Assembly: GCA_913020705.1 (NCBI GenBank)
Contig: CAJWBY010000014.1
Location: forward strand, 1 to 45,815
Origin: an uncultured Colwellia sp.
GTDB lineage: Bacteria; Pseudomonadota; Gammaproteobacteria; Enterobacterales; Alteromonadaceae
Reading direction: 5' to 3'
Length of the DNA stretch: 45,815 bases
Made by a program: the position numbers and the translations under genes. Every line of letters starts with the position of its first letter. The first letter of the stretch is position 1. Under the pieces are notes generated by a model, which was not told the origin of the DNA, ran no database searches, and saw nothing but the letters and a program-made list of their open reading frames with translations. Positions 1-9,999 of this stretch are shown piece after piece.

Positions 1-665
1 GCTGAAGAATACTTACTGTTAGCGAGCCTTTCACCTCGTATGTCAATTAACCTTTGTGCATCAATGGTTAAACCAAATAGCTTCTTTTTATGCGGTTTTA
101 AGAAAGCAGGAAGGGTAAGATCATCCATGTCATCATCAGTAAAAGGATAGTTTGCTGCTTTAATACCATATTGCAGTGCTAAATATAATGAAGTGGGAGT
201 CTTACCAGAACGTGATACACCCACAAGAATAATATCCGCGTGTTCATAATTGCTAACATTAGACCCATCATCATTTGCTAATGAAAAATTCACAGCATCA
301 ATACGATAATCATAACTATTTTCATGGATACTATGTGTTCTATGAGCGGTTGGCTTGGCGTCTAATTTTAGCTCTTTTTCTAATGGAGCCACAAAATGTT
401 CAAGGAAGTTGTAAATAACTCCATCGCAACTATCAATAACTTCCCTTATGTCATTATTCACAAACGTATGAAAAACTAGAGGTGGCTGACCCGTTCGTTT
501 GGCAGCCTTATTAATTTTTAGTTTTGCTGCTTCTGCTTTTTCAACAGTTTCAACAAATGAAATCGTATCGTGATCAAACTCCATGGGGAAAAGTGAAAGC
601 AAAGCATGACCAAAAACTTCTGATGTTATTGCTGTGCCGTCAGAAATATAAAAAGCAGCGCGCAT
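1..665 (-). CDS. ppsR: Phosphoenolpyruvate synthase regulatory protein (PSRP), 3' end outside window
   Basis: Bifunctional serine/threonine kinase and Pi-dependent pyrophosphorylase of the DUF299 family, which inactivates and reactivates PEP synthase by phosphorylating the Thr next to its catalytic His. Reading the minus strand from ATG at 665 gives MRAAFYISDGTAI, and a P-loop GVSRSGKT falls at about residues 149-156, where this family carries it. About 221 codons are visible; the family is about 270 residues, so the C-terminus lies beyond base 1. It is divergent from ppsA, its known target, across a 160-bp spacer. This pairing is conserved in gammaproteobacteria and makes the call secure. 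Confidence 0.95.
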   Translation of the reverse strand, partial: MRAAFYISDGTAITSEVFGHALLSLFPMEFDHDTISFVETVEKAEAAKLKINKAAKRTGQPPLVFHTFVNNDIREVIDSCDGVIYNFLEHFVAPLEKELKLDAKPTAHRTHSIHENSYDYRIDAVNFSLANDDGSNVSNYEHADIILVGVSRSGKTPTSLYLALQYGIKAANYPFTDDDMDDLTLPAFLKPHKKKLFGLTIDAQRLIDIRGERLANSKYSS

Positions 666-825
666 TTAAAACTCCTTTATTATCAATAGTTGTAACTTAG
701 ACTGAATTATTTTAAATAACATTTCAGTTTATAAAGTTCGCAGTGTAAAATGTCTTAAGCTATAAATATACTGATACAACTCATAAATCTATTTATTTTT
801 GTTTCTTTTTTTTGGAGAAGATGTC

Positions 826-3201
826 GTGCAAGAAAATGTACTTTGGTATGAAGTTTTAGGAATGAATGATGTAGACCGCGTTGGCGGCAAAAATGCATCA
901 CTTGGTGAAATGATCTCAAACCTTTCAAATGTAGGGGTACAAGTCCCTGGTGGTTTTGCTACTACTTCTTATGCATTTAATGAATTTTTAGAACAAAGTG
1001 GTATCAACGACAAAATATATCAGCTCCTTGATAATTTAGATGTTGATGATCTCGCTGCTTTATCAAAATCTGGTGAAACGATACGCAACTGGATTATAGA
1101 AACACCTTTTCTCCCACAAATGCAGGTAGATATAGCAAAAGCTTATGAACAGTTAGCTGATGGCTTTGCTGACGATGCTTCTTTTGCTGTACGTTCATCT
1201 GCAACAGCAGAAGATATGCCGGATGCTTCTTTTGCTGGTCAGCAAGAAACGTTCTTAAATGTACGTGGATTTGATGCCGTGATGATTGCTATTAAGCATG
1301 TTTACGCATCATTATTTAACGACCGTGCGATATCTTACCGCGTACACCAAGGTTACGATCATCGTGGTGTTGCTTTGTCTGCTGGTATTCAGCGCATGGT
1401 TCGAAGTGATATTGCTTCAAGTGGTGTTATGTTTTCAATCGACACTGAATCTGGCTTTGAAGACGTAGTATTTATTACTTCAAGTTATGGGTTAGGCGAA
1501 ATGGTTGTGCAGGGCGCTGTTAATCCTGATGAATTTTACGTTCATAAACCAACATTAGCCAAAGGTAAACCTGCTGTTGTTCGTCGTAATATAGGAAGTA
1601 AAGCGATAAAAATGATTTACACCGCTGACGAAAGTCACGGCAAGCAAGTTGAGATTGTTGATATTGAAGAAGCATTATCAAATCAATTTTCATTAACAGA
1701 TGATGAAGTTCAAGAACTTGCTAAGCAAGCAGTCATTATTGAAAAACACTATCAGCGTCCAATGGATATCGAATGGGCCAAAGATGGTTTAGACGGTAAA
1801 CTTTATATCGTTCAAGCACGTCCAGAAACTGTTCGTAGCCGAGAAAGCGCCAACGTAATGGAACAATTTCAATTACAGTCAACAGCTGATGTAATTTGTG
1901 AAGGTCGTTCAATTGGTCATAAAATTGGTAGTGGTGAAGCGAAAGTCTTGGGTTCACTTGCTGAAATGGACAAAATTAAGCCTGGTGACGTATTAGTAAC
2001 TGACATGACCGACCCTGATTGGGAACCGATCATGAAACGCGCTTCAGCGATTGTTACAAATCGTGGTGGCAGAACATGTCATGCAGCTATTATTGCACGT
2101 GAAATGGGGATCCCTGCTGTTGTTGGTTGCGGTGATGCAACGAAACTCATCACTAATGGTGATGACATTACCGTTTCTTGTGCAGAAGGTGATACCGGTT
2201 TTATCTACAAAGGCAAACTTGATTTTACGGTAACAACTTCTCAAGTTGATTCAATGCCTGATGTTCCTTTGAAAATAATGATGAATGTGGGTAACCCAGA
2301 CAGAGCTTTTGGTTTTGCACGTTTACCGCATGCAGGTATTGGTTTAGCGCGTTTAGAGTTTATCATTAACAAAATGATTGGTATTCATCCAAAAGCATTA
2401 TTAAACTTTGCGGAACAATCTGCTGACTTACAAGATGAGATAAACGATATCATTGTAGGGTATTCTAGCCCTGTTGAATTTTATATTGCTAAGTTAACTG
2501 AAGGCATTTCAACGTTAGCTTCTGCATATTCTCCAGAAAAAGTTATTGTTAGAATGTCTGATTTCAAATCAAATGAATATGCTAACTTGGTTGGCGGCGA
2601 CGTATTTGAGCCTGAAGAAGAAAACCCGATGATAGGTTATCGCGGTGCATCTCGTTATATTTCTAAAGACTTCCGTGCATGTTTTGCACTTGAGTGTGAA
2701 GCAATAAAACGTGTTCGTAACGATATGGGCTTTACTAACGTAGAAATCATGATCCCATTTGTACGTACTTTAGAAGAAGCGGAACAGGTTATTGAAATAT
2801 TAGCTGAAAATGGCTTGAAACGCGGTGAAAATGGTTTACGCATTATTATGATGTGTGAATTACCTTCCAATTGTTTATTAGCTGATCAATTTCTTGATCA
2901 CTTTGATGGTTTTTCTATCGGTTCAAATGATTTAACGCAATTAACACTAGGTTTAGACCGTGATTCTGGTTTAATCGCTCATTTGTTTGACGAGCGTAAT
3001 CCGGCAATAAAAGCGTTACTTTCAATGGCGATTAAAGCTTGTAAAGCGCGTGGAAAGTATGTAGGTATTTGTGGTCAAGGCCCTTCAGATCATCCAGACT
3101 TTGCAACATGGTTAGTAGCAGAAGGTATAGATAGTGTATCGCTTAACCCTGATACAGTATTAGCAACTTGGCTTTATATTGCTGAAAACCATAAAGCTTA
3201 A
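826..3201 (+). CDS. ppsA: Phosphoenolpyruvate synthase
   Basis: Converts pyruvate + ATP + water to PEP + AMP + Pi, the gluconeogenic entry point when growing on C3 acids. From GTG at 826 the protein has 791 residues, against 792 for the E. coli enzyme. It reads [20 protein letters not shown] at the N-terminal ATP-grasp region, [10 protein letters not shown] with the phosphorylated His at residue 419, and [10 protein letters not shown] with the catalytic Cys at 749 in the C-terminal PEP/pyruvate barrel. GTG 826 is preferred over upstream in-frame starts because GGAG at 814-817 sits 8 bases before it and the alignment to the family begins there. It is divergent from its regulator ppsR and closed by a hairpin at 3250. 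Confidence 0.97.
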   Translation: MQENVLWYEVLGMNDVDRVGGKNASLGEMISNLSNVGVQVPGGFATTSYAFNEFLEQSGINDKIYQLLDNLDVDDLAALSKSGETIRNWIIETPFLPQMQVDIAKAYEQLADGFADDASFAVRSSATAEDMPDASFAGQQETFLNVRGFDAVMIAIKHVYASLFNDRAISYRVHQGYDHRGVALSAGIQRMVRSDIASSGVMFSIDTESGFEDVVFITSSYGLGEMVVQGAVNPDEFYVHKPTLAKGKPAVVRRNIGSKAIKMIYTADESHGKQVEIVDIEEALSNQFSLTDDEVQELAKQAVIIEKHYQRPMDIEWAKDGLDGKLYIVQARPETVRSRESANVMEQFQLQSTADVICEGRSIGHKIGSGEAKVLGSLAEMDKIKPGDVLVTDMTDPDWEPIMKRASAIVTNRGGRTCHAAIIAREMGIPAVVGCGDATKLITNGDDITVSCAEGDTGFIYKGKLDFTVTTSQVDSMPDVPLKIMMNVGNPDRAFGFARLPHAGIGLARLEFIINKMIGIHPKALLNFAEQSADLQDEINDIIVGYSSPVEFYIAKLTEGISTLASAYSPEKVIVRMSDFKSNEYANLVGGDVFEPEEENPMIGYRGASRYISKDFRACFALECEAIKRVRNDMGFTNVEIMIPFVRTLEEAEQVIEILAENGLKRGENGLRIIMMCELPSNCLLADQFLDHFDGFSIGSNDLTQLTLGLDRDSGLIAHLFDERNPAIKALLSMAIKACKARGKYVGICGQGPSDHPDFATWLVAEGIDSVSLNPDTVLATWLYIAENHKA

Positions 3202-3249
3202 AATTAAGTATTAGTTTGTTTTTGTTCAAACCAAAATAAGCATAATTAG

Positions 3250-3300
3250 AGGCTAGGTTCTTTTAACTATATCATGAGTTAAAAAGTTCTTAGCCTTTTT
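3250..3300 (+). terminator. Rho-independent terminator after ppsA
   Basis: Inverted repeat AGGCTA (3250-3255) / TAGCCT (3291-3296) with an inner stem TTTTAACT / AGTTAAAA, followed by a T-run. It lies 50 bp past the ppsA stop and isolates ppsA from the next gene. Confidence 0.8.
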
Positions 3301-3386
3301 ACTTCCTCTAGAAAAACTTGATTAATAATTCAATATTGACGTGATATACTAGCATCAACCTTGAATTGTTAGATTGTTTTTCTTTT

Positions 3387-6300
3387 ATGTCTCAAAGCTT
3401 ACCTTCGTTAGAACACCAAGAACTTATCGCTCCATTGTATAAAAAGTTTTCTCAAGAGCTTAGTGAAAGTCAATATACAGGTGAAATAAACTGTCAATAT
3501 AGTGCCCGTTTAGCGGTAGCTACAGACAACAGTATTTATCAACAATTACCTCAATTAGTTTTGCATCCTAGAAGTCAGCAAGATATACAATTGATCAGCA
3601 AACTCTCTTCAACAGATAGGTATCAAAGCATTAAGTTTAGTGCACGTGGTGGCGGAACGGGTACAAACGGACAAAGCTTAACGCCGGGTATTGTTGTTGA
3701 TTTATCAAAATACATGAACCGTATCTTAGAAATTAATATTGAAGAAAATTGGGTACGCGTTGAAGCTGGTGTAATTAAAGATCAATTAAATGATTATTTA
3801 CGTCCTCATGGCTTCTTCTTTTCTCCAGACTTATCAACAAGTAGCCGTGCAACCATTGGTGGCATGATCAATACCGATGCTTCAGGTCAAGGCTCTTTAG
3901 TTTATGGTAAAACGTCAAATCATGTTTTAGCACTAGAATCTGTATTAGCGAATGGTGAAGCGCTTTCAACATCACCAATGTCAATTGAACAAGCTGAAAA
4001 ACTGTCTAAACAAAATAATAGCTACGGTAATATTATCGAGCAAGTACTTAGTTCTTGTCGTGATAACCGTTCCTTAATTTTAGAAAAATTCCCACGCTTA
4101 AATCGTTTTTTAACAGGATATGATTTAGAAAATGTTTTTAATGATGATTTAAGCCAACTTGATATCTCACGTTTAATTACAGGTTCAGAAGGTTCATTAG
4201 CGTTTGTTTGTGAAGCAAAACTTAATTTAACGCCTATTTTAAAAGCGAAAACACTGATTGTTATTAAATACGACAGTTTTGATTCAGCGCTTCGTCATTC
4301 TCCTGCCTTGGTTGAAGCTAAAGCCACATCAGTAGAAACTATCGATTCAAAAGTACTTAATTTAGCCAAGCAAGATATTGTTTGGCATTCGGTGAGTGAG
4401 TTAATCACCGATGTAGAAAATAAAGTCATGGACGGTATTAATATCGTTGAATATAACGGTACAAGTATTGAAGCTTTGGCAGAACAGGTTGCCGAATTAA
4501 CAGAACGTCTAACGCAAGAAATAAGTAACAATACAGGTGTTATCGGTTATCAAGTCACTACAGATTTAAGCAGTATTAATAAACTCTATGGTATGCGTAA
4601 AAAAGCGGTTGGTTTATTAGGTAATACAGCAGGTAGCCAAAAACCATTAGCTTTTGCTGAAGATACTGCTGTACCACCTGAAAATCTAGCGGATTACATT
4701 GTTGAATTTAGAGCCTTACTTGATAGTTATGATTTGCACTATGGTATGTTTGGTCATGTTGATGCGGGTGTTTTACATGTTCGTCCTGCACTTGATATGT
4801 GCGACCCAGAACAAGAAAAATTGCTACGAATATTATCAGATAAAGTGGTTACCTTAACGGCCAAATATGGTGGCTTAATGTGGGGAGAGCATGGTAAAGG
4901 TTACCGAAGTGAATATAGCCCACAATTTTTTGGTGAACATTTATTTAACGAATTAAGAAAAATAAAATCAGTCTTTGACCCACTAAATAAAATGAATCCT
5001 GGCAAAATTTGTACTCCGTACGAATCTAATGAAAAGCTAGTTTCAGTTGATGATACTAAGCGTGGCTTTTATGATCGTCAAATCCCAATAACCGTCAAAG
5101 ATTCCTTTAGTTCAGCGCTCGATTGTAATGGTAATGGTTTATGTTTCAATTATGACGTAAATAGCCCAATGTGCCCTTCAAGCAAGGTAACGCGTGACCG
5201 AAGGCATTCTCCGAAAGGTAGAGCTGGATTGATGCGCGAGTGGTTGCGCCTTTTAGAAGCCAAAGGCGTTGATATACTTAGCCTAGAAGAGAATATACAG
5301 CATTGGTCAGTAAAACGAGTGTTAGATAAGGTGAGAAATCGATTTTCAGCTAATCAAAAAGATGATTTTTCTCATGAAGTTATGGAAGCTATGCAAGGCT
5401 GTTTAGCCTGTAAAGCTTGTGCAAGTCAGTGTCCAATAAAGGTAGATGTGCCAGATTTTAGAGCGCGTTTTGTTAACCTATATCATTCAAGGTATTTTCG
5501 ACCATTGAAAGATCACTTAGTAGCAAATGTTGAATCATTAACACCATTAATGGCAAAAGCGCCTAAATTAATAAACACTGTTTTATCCCATAAGTGGTAC
5601 GACAAATTTTCCCGTGCAACAATCGGTTATATTGATACACCAATATTGTCTGTTCCTACTTTAGCTAAACAAGTAATTAACAAAAATTATAAGACTTTTG
5701 ATCTCGCTTACCTGAAAAATCTAAATGAAGAACAACAAAATAATCATGTATTGATTGTTCAAGATCCGTTTACCTCTTTTTATGATGCTAACGTCGTTGA
5801 AGCTATGATGGCATTAATCGATAAATTAGGTTTTACACCAATATTATTACCGTTCAAACCAAATGGTAAACCTCAGCACGTTAAAGGCTTTTTAGGTAAA
5901 TTTGCGAAAACAGCAAAAACCACCGCAGATTTTTTAAATGAACTTCATCAATTAAATATCCCAATGTTGGGTTTAGATGCATCATTAACACTTTGTTATC
6001 GAGATGAATACAAGCAAACGCTTGGGGATAAACGAGGTGACTTTCATGTGTTGTTAGCACATGAATGGTTATTATCAGTGATGGAGGATGACAAAACACA
6101 AGCTGTACTCTCAACGTTAACTCTCCATGAAAAACCGTCGCTATATAAACTGTTTGCACATTGCACTGAAAAAACGGCATTAGCGGGTAGTGAAGGTCAA
6201 TGGCGTGACATATTCAAGTTATTCGGTTTAACGCTTGAAAACGTTTCTGTAGGCTGTTGTGGTATGGCAGGCACCTACGGTCACGAACAAGTTAATTTTG

Positions 6301-6464
6301 AAAATTCAAAAATGCTTTTTGAAATGAGCTGGCAGGACAAGTTAGCTAAATTAGAGGCTGAACAAGTATTAGTAACGGGTTATTCATGCAGAAGCCAAAC
6401 AAAACGTTTGGGAAATATGCAGACTCGTCACCCCGTTGAAGCATTATTATCAGCGCTGGCATAA
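3387..6464 (+). CDS. ydiJ: YdiJ-type D-2-hydroxyglutarate dehydrogenase (FAD + 4Fe-4S fusion)
   Basis: Large fusion oxidoreductase that oxidises D-2-hydroxyglutarate (produced by SerA side activity) to 2-oxoglutarate. From ATG 3387 it has 1025 residues, against about 1018 in E. coli YdiJ. Domains in order: PCMH FAD-binding domain with GGGTGTNGQ at about 88-96; FAD-linked oxidase C-terminal domain (FGHVDAGVLHVRP); a ferredoxin-like cluster with Cys at 672, 675, 678 and 682; and a C-terminal CCG-type region (VGCCGMAGTYGHE). No strong Shine-Dalgarno is visible, but the family alignment starts close to this ATG. It is a single gene with its own upstream spacer after the ppsA terminator. The enzymatic assignment comes from established YdiJ work; substrate preference here is not shown by sequence alone. 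Confidence 0.9.
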   Translation: MSQSLPSLEHQELIAPLYKKFSQELSESQYTGEINCQYSARLAVATDNSIYQQLPQLVLHPRSQQDIQLISKLSSTDRYQSIKFSARGGGTGTNGQSLTPGIVVDLSKYMNRILEINIEENWVRVEAGVIKDQLNDYLRPHGFFFSPDLSTSSRATIGGMINTDASGQGSLVYGKTSNHVLALESVLANGEALSTSPMSIEQAEKLSKQNNSYGNIIEQVLSSCRDNRSLILEKFPRLNRFLTGYDLENVFNDDLSQLDISRLITGSEGSLAFVCEAKLNLTPILKAKTLIVIKYDSFDSALRHSPALVEAKATSVETIDSKVLNLAKQDIVWHSVSELITDVENKVMDGINIVEYNGTSIEALAEQVAELTERLTQEISNNTGVIGYQVTTDLSSINKLYGMRKKAVGLLGNTAGSQKPLAFAEDTAVPPENLADYIVEFRALLDSYDLHYGMFGHVDAGVLHVRPALDMCDPEQEKLLRILSDKVVTLTAKYGGLMWGEHGKGYRSEYSPQFFGEHLFNELRKIKSVFDPLNKMNPGKICTPYESNEKLVSVDDTKRGFYDRQIPITVKDSFSSALDCNGNGLCFNYDVNSPMCPSSKVTRDRRHSPKGRAGLMREWLRLLEAKGVDILSLEENIQHWSVKRVLDKVRNRFSANQKDDFSHEVMEAMQGCLACKACASQCPIKVDVPDFRARFVNLYHSRYFRPLKDHLVANVESLTPLMAKAPKLINTVLSHKWYDKFSRATIGYIDTPILSVPTLAKQVINKNYKTFDLAYLKNLNEEQQNNHVLIVQDPFTSFYDANVVEAMMALIDKLGFTPILLPFKPNGKPQHVKGFLGKFAKTAKTTADFLNELHQLNIPMLGLDASLTLCYRDEYKQTLGDKRGDFHVLLAHEWLLSVMEDDKTQAVLSTLTLHEKPSLYKLFAHCTEKTALAGSEGQWRDIFKLFGLTLENVSVGCCGMAGTYGHEQVNFENSKMLFEMSWQDKLAKLEAEQVLVTGYSCRSQTKRLGNMQTRHPVEALLSALA

Positions 6465-6571
6465 TCACTTTACTACGTCTAAAGTTATTATAAAGCGTGT
6501 CGATACAGTTTAGGACAAATGTTTTACTTGTTTCAACTTGCTATGTAAATAGCTAAAATGTGAGAGGGTTT

Positions 6572-6775
6572 ATGTCATTATCATTAAATAATATTGAAGG
6601 TGTACAAACTAATATAACGACAGGGCATGCACTAAAAACGGCAGGTTTGTCTAAGAGTCAACAAGAACTTGAAGGTGAAATGGCGCTAAAGCTAATCGCT
6701 TCTGCAGCTGGTGTTGATTCTGCTGCATTACCAACCGTGGGTAATAGTGGTCATACTATCAATATCAAAGTGTAA
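6572..6775 (+). CDS. Small conserved protein, 67 aa, possibly YjfB-like
   Basis: ATG 6572 is preceded by GAGAGG at 6562-6567, a good ribosome binding site. The 67-residue product is hydrophilic to amphipathic, Ala/Ser-rich, has no membrane segment or signal, and ends in GHTINIKV. The layout (short N-terminus, helical AL..A..K..LAAA core, final hydrophobic beta-like tail) faintly resembles the YjfB putative motility family, whose members also end in a short I/V-rich strand. That comparison is by eye and weak. The stop codon lies inside a perfect 12-bp hairpin, and the gene converges on tusE. Function unknown. Confidence 0.6.
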   Translation: MSLSLNNIEGVQTNITTGHALKTAGLSKSQQELEGEMALKLIASAAGVDSAALPTVGNSGHTINIKV

Positions 6776-6786
6776 TATTGATAGTA
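6754..6786. terminator. Perfect 12-bp AT-rich hairpin between convergent genes
   Basis: TACTATCAATAT at 6754-6765 and ATATTGATAGTA at 6775-6786 are exact reverse complements around a 9-base loop. It covers the stop codon of the small protein gene and faces the end of tusE. There is no long T-run directly after it on either strand, so intrinsic termination is plausible but not classical. Confidence 0.5.
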
Positions 6787-6811
6787 ATTCAATATAAGCG
6801 TTTTTAATCGT

Positions 6812-7144
6812 TTAAATGCATCGTGCTGGTTTTGGCAAGCCAGCATACTTTGTAGCTTGCTTTGCCGGTCCTTCTTTGAATAATCTATATAGATAACGAC
6901 TACTGGCTTTTTCTTCACCGAACTCAGCTTTCATTGCTTTCGTGAGTGCTCTTATGGCGGGCGATGTGTTGTAGGTTAGATAAAATTCTCTAACAAAACG
7001 TATTACTTCCCAATGCGCCTCTGTTAGCACTAATTCATCTTTATCCGCAATGAGTTGAACTAAATCGCTATGCCAATCTTGAACGTTAATTAAATAACCT
7101 TGCTTGTCGGTTGGTATTTCTTGTTCATTGAAGACCAAACTCAT
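6812..7144 (-). CDS. tusE: Sulfur-relay protein TusE (DsrC family)
   Basis: Last acceptor of the Tus relay: takes persulfide sulfur from TusBCD and passes it to MnmA for 2-thiouridine at tRNA wobble position 34. The 110-residue product ends PARCI, with the invariant penultimate Cys (Cys109) that carries the sulfur. The core [15 protein letters not shown] and the late [15 protein letters not shown] match the DsrC/TusE fold. ATG 7144 is chosen over the TTG six bases upstream because it makes the classic ATGA overlap with the tusB stop, indicating translational coupling. It is the fourth gene of tusDCBE. Confidence 0.93.
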   Translation of the reverse strand: MSLVFNEQEIPTDKQGYLINVQDWHSDLVQLIADKDELVLTEAHWEVIRFVREFYLTYNTSPAIRALTKAMKAEFGEEKASSRYLYRLFKEGPAKQATKYAGLPKPARCI

Positions 7145-7437
7145 TGCCAAGTTACCGACTTATCTGTTTCACAAATGAGTGTCATTAGTGAATCTAAAGA
7201 TAAAAGGTTTACTTTATTATTATCAATATTAACGGATCTAGCTTGGGCATGTGCTTCAATAATATAAAGCGATGGTAAAGCTATTTTATTTAATGCTTGT
7301 TGCCATAAATCATGACTGAGATTATAGCAACCATCATCAAGTAGAACGATGGTATCGCTTGGTTGTACTACATTCAGGCATTGTTCAAAGTCATTGGCTT
7401 GAAAAGCTGATGTACGTACTAAATGAAGCATACTCAT
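7141..7437 (-). CDS. tusB: Sulfur-relay protein TusB (DsrH family)
   Basis: Small subunit of the TusBCD hexamer that receives sulfur from TusA and hands it to TusE. The 98-residue protein starts [10 protein letters not shown] and contains [11 protein letters not shown] at about 28-38, typical of the DsrH group. Its ATGA overlap with tusE and 6-bp gap to tusC place it firmly in a four-gene operon. It is the least conserved Tus subunit, so the call relies partly on position. Confidence 0.88.
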   Translation of the reverse strand: MSMLHLVRTSAFQANDFEQCLNVVQPSDTIVLLDDGCYNLSHDLWQQALNKIALPSLYIIEAHAQARSVNIDNNKVNLLSLDSLMTLICETDKSVTWQ

Positions 7438-7443
7438 TATGGG

Positions 7444-7812
7444 TTAGAACCTTAAGATAGTTTGATGTTGATGTAATGATATTGCGAATTCATTACGGTT
7501 TAGAACTTGTACATTTTCAATTGAAAAATTGTCTGCTAATCCTCGTTGTATTAAGGAATCATGGCAAATAAAAATATTTTCAATATCGTAAAACGCTAAT
7601 GCAGCAAAAGTTTTTAAAAAATCCTTTTGCTGGACTTTTTCAGGCTGTTGATGTGCTATCAATTGATAAACGCCATCACCTTGAAAATATAAACTCACAG
7701 ATTGTTCATAAGAACCAAAAATAAGTGCTATGTCTAGTGCGTCTTTAGCATTAGCTTTCGATAAAGGCGCGTTACTATTCATTATAGCAACTGATTTTAC
7801 AGGTGAAGACAT
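7444..7812 (-). CDS. tusC: Sulfur-relay protein TusC (DsrF family)
   Basis: Subunit of the TusBCD sulfurtransferase complex for tRNA 2-thiolation. The family features are the early A-L-D-I-A-L-I-F-G-S-Y segment, F.GDGVYQL, and an internal AALAFYDIENIFICHDSL stretch. It is about 122 residues from ATG 7812, which has AAGGAA just upstream; a GTG three bases earlier is a less likely start. The first 20 residues precede the usual family start and could be an extended N-terminus. It lies 10 bp after tusD and 6 bp before tusB. Confidence 0.9.
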   Translation of the reverse strand: MSSPVKSVAIMNSNAPLSKANAKDALDIALIFGSYEQSVSLYFQGDGVYQLIAHQQPEKVQQKDFLKTFAALAFYDIENIFICHDSLIQRGLADNFSIENVQVLNRNEFAISLHQHQTILRF

Positions 7813-7822
7813 CACAAATTCC

Positions 7823-8197
7823 TTACAGTTGAATTAAGCGATCAGCTTTGACATTAAGTTCAACTAATTCACCTAAACCTGACAAAGTAAAAGCCTTATT
7901 AATGTTAGTGATTTTTTGTTCATTAATATCATCACTTAACCCATGTTTTTCTGCAGCAGTAGCGCATAAATGTAAAGGGAGATTGAAGTCATTGTGAAGC
8001 TGTTGCCATTGTTTATGTGTTTGGTACTCATCATTAGGTAGGGCAAGGTGTTCGCAGCCATTTAATACCGCACTTTGATAGAAAAAAACGCCTACAACAT
8101 CAATTCTTTTTTTTAACGCAGCCGTAATCATATTAATAGCGGTAGCGGTTAAATTACTGTTTGGAGCCGTAGTGATTACAAAAGCGAGTTTTTTCAC
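7823..8197 (-). CDS. tusD: Sulfurtransferase TusD (DsrE family)
   Basis: Catalytic subunit of TusBCD. The 124-residue protein carries LPLHLCATAAEKHGL with Cys at residue 78, the same number as the active-site Cys of E. coli TusD that holds the persulfide. It is the first gene of the minus-strand tusDCBE operon, with its promoter presumably in the 300-bp region shared with the purine cluster. The N-terminal FVITTAPNSNLTATAI segment and length match the family. Confidence 0.93.
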   Translation of the reverse strand: MKKLAFVITTAPNSNLTATAINMITAALKKRIDVVGVFFYQSAVLNGCEHLALPNDEYQTHKQWQQLHNDFNLPLHLCATAAEKHGLSDDINEQKITNINKAFTLSGLGELVELNVKADRLIQL

Positions 8198-8502
8198 AAA
8201 ATGTCCTAGATATACAAAAAAATAACTAAATAAAAAACCTATAAAATGTCTCGATGATCAAATGTTCTACGAGATTGCTCATTATAAGCAATAAGTGGCT
8301 TACATTCTATTAGCTTGAGATATTAATCTTCTGAATCCCAAAATACTAAGTACGCTTAACAAGTGAACAATTAAACTAAATAAATATGGAGCAAAATATA
8401 ACTTTTTATTAATTGACACTTGTGTCAGGTTTTAGTTCTGATATATTTACACTATTAAAGATTGAGCGTGTATCAATTACAAGATTAACAACGGACCCGA
8501 AT
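8198..8502. other. Divergent intergenic region tusD / xdhA
   Basis: 305 bp of AT-rich sequence between divergent operons, so it should contain promoters for both tusDCBE (minus) and the purine cluster (plus). Apart from the TGACAC/GTGTCA inverted repeat at 8414-8427 no clear element or RNA structure was recognised; no convincing sigma-70 pair was fixed on either strand. Confidence 0.5.
8414..8427. promoter_or_regulatory. Candidate operator upstream of the purine cluster
   Basis: TGACAC and GTGTCA are perfect 6-bp arms around a 2-base centre, 76 bp before the xdhA ATG. The left arm overlaps a TTGACA (8413-8418) resembling a -35 box, but no well-placed -10 follows. The spacing and symmetry fit a dimeric repressor site (GntR, TetR or MarR-type). 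No regulator gene is in the cluster, so this is inference. Confidence 0.35.
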
Positions 8503-9999
8503 ATGACAACTAATACAGTGCGTTTCTTATTAAACAACGATGTTGTGACAATAAAGGACCTGGACCCAAATTTAACTATTCTGCAATATTTGCGAGAAAT
8601 ACAATTTAAGTCTGGCACTAAAGAAGGTTGCGCATCAGGTGACTGTGGAGCTTGTACAGTAGTGCTTGCAGAACTTAACTCAGAACTAAAAACTGAAAAG
8701 GCAGACCAACTTAATTATAAATCAGTGAATGCCTGCATTACGTTTATTGGTAACTTGCATGGTAAGCAATTAATCACGGTTGAAGATTTGAAAGATGGGG
8801 CTAAGTTACATCAGGCCCAGCAAAGTCTTGTTGATAATCACGGGACTCAGTGTGGCTTTTGTACACCAGGTTTTGTTATGTCGTCTTTTGCTTTACATAA
8901 ACATAACTCAACGCCAAATCAAGCGGAAGTACTTGAAGCGTTAGCAGGTAATTTATGTCGTTGTACAGGTTACCGTTCAATCATCGAAGCAGCAATTACC
9001 TCAAGTGAAAGTTGTGAAGAAGATTCGTTTTCTAAGCACTACCAACAAACGCTAGCCATGCTAACTGAATTTAAAAAATTACCTGCACCAAGTCTAGTGG
9101 GTAATGGACATCAATACATAGCTCCGAATAACATCAATGAACTCGCTACTGAATTAGTGAATGAGCCTAAATCAACCTTAGTCGCAGGTGGTACAGACTT
9201 AGCTTTATCTGTTACCCAAAACTTAGCCACAATAGACAAATTAGTTTATGTGGGTAATGTTGAAGAGCTATCAACTATTGAAGAAACAGAGACTGAAATC
9301 ATTATAGGTTCAGCGCTTCCTTACAGTGAATTCATTGATACCTTGCACCATTATTATCCAGACTTAGGTGAAATGATAGAGCGTATTGGCTCAAAGCAAG
9401 TACGTAATACAGGTACTTTAGGTGGTAATATTGGTAACGCGTCACCAATAGGTGATATGCCGCCAGCGCTTATAGGACTAGGCGCAACAATGACTTTACA
9501 TGTTAATGGTAATGAACGAACCATTCTAGTAGAAGATTACTTTGTTGATTACAAAAAGACCGTACTTAAGCCATCTGAATTTATCAAATCAATACAAATT
9601 CCTAAACCTACTGCTGGTCAAACATTAAAGCTTTATAAAATTTCTAAACGAATTGATGATGATATATCAGCTGTTTTAGCTGCCTTCTTCATTGAACAAA
9701 ACCTTGAAGAGAAAGGCCAACCCATTACCAATGTTCGTTTGGCTTTTGGTGGCATGGCTGCTATTCCTAAGCGAGCACCTGCGGCTGAAGCTATGTTGCA
9801 AGGTCATAACTTAACTAAAGAAAATATTGTCAAAGCAAAAGTTGCATTAACAACAGATTTTCAACCTATGTCTGATGTTCGTGCTTCAGATAAATACCGC
9901 ATGAAAGTGGCGCAAAACCTTATTGAAAAATGCTACTTAGAACTTCAAAACGCCAATTCAAGAAAGATCATAGAAACACGAGTGGTAAATTATGCGTAG
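8503..9999 (+). CDS. xdhA: Xanthine dehydrogenase small subunit (2Fe-2S and FAD)
   Basis: Electron-transfer subunit of the molybdenum hydroxylase that oxidises hypoxanthine and xanthine to urate. The 498-residue product carries the plant-type 2Fe-2S motif CASGDCGAC (Cys 43, 48, 51), the second cluster with CGFCTPGF and LCRCTGY, then a CO-dehydrogenase-type FAD domain with VAGGTDLALSV and RNTGTLGGNIGNASPIGD. ATG 8503 is preferred: a longer TTG-initiated frame from 8413 adds 30 residues that do not belong to the family and runs over the candidate operator. It overlaps xdhB by 8 bp, heading a ten-gene purine-degradation cluster. Confidence 0.95.
   Translation: MTTNTVRFLLNNDVVTIKDLDPNLTILQYLREIQFKSGTKEGCASGDCGACTVVLAELNSELKTEKADQLNYKSVNACITFIGNLHGKQLITVEDLKDGAKLHQAQQSLVDNHGTQCGFCTPGFVMSSFALHKHNSTPNQAEVLEALAGNLCRCTGYRSIIEAAITSSESCEEDSFSKHYQQTLAMLTEFKKLPAPSLVGNGHQYIAPNNINELATELVNEPKSTLVAGGTDLALSVTQNLATIDKLVYVGNVEELSTIEETETEIIIGSALPYSEFIDTLHHYYPDLGEMIERIGSKQVRNTGTLGGNIGNASPIGDMPPALIGLGATMTLHVNGNERTILVEDYFVDYKKTVLKPSEFIKSIQIPKPTAGQTLKLYKISKRIDDDISAVLAAFFIEQNLEEKGQPITNVRLAFGGMAAIPKRAPAAEAMLQGHNLTKENIVKAKVALTTDFQPMSDVRASDKYRMKVAQNLIEKCYLELQNANSRKIIETRVVNYA

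Noticed and set aside
701..728. ACTGAA / TTCAGT dyad in the ppsR-ppsA spacer as a Cra-like operator
   Set aside because: Arms are only 6 bp with a 16-base AT-rich spacer and do not match the Cra consensus; likely chance.
8413..8502. Upstream TTG start for xdhA, adding 30 residues
   Set aside because: The extension has no family counterpart and overlaps the TTGACA and dyad; ATG 8503 fits the start of the ferredoxin-like domain.
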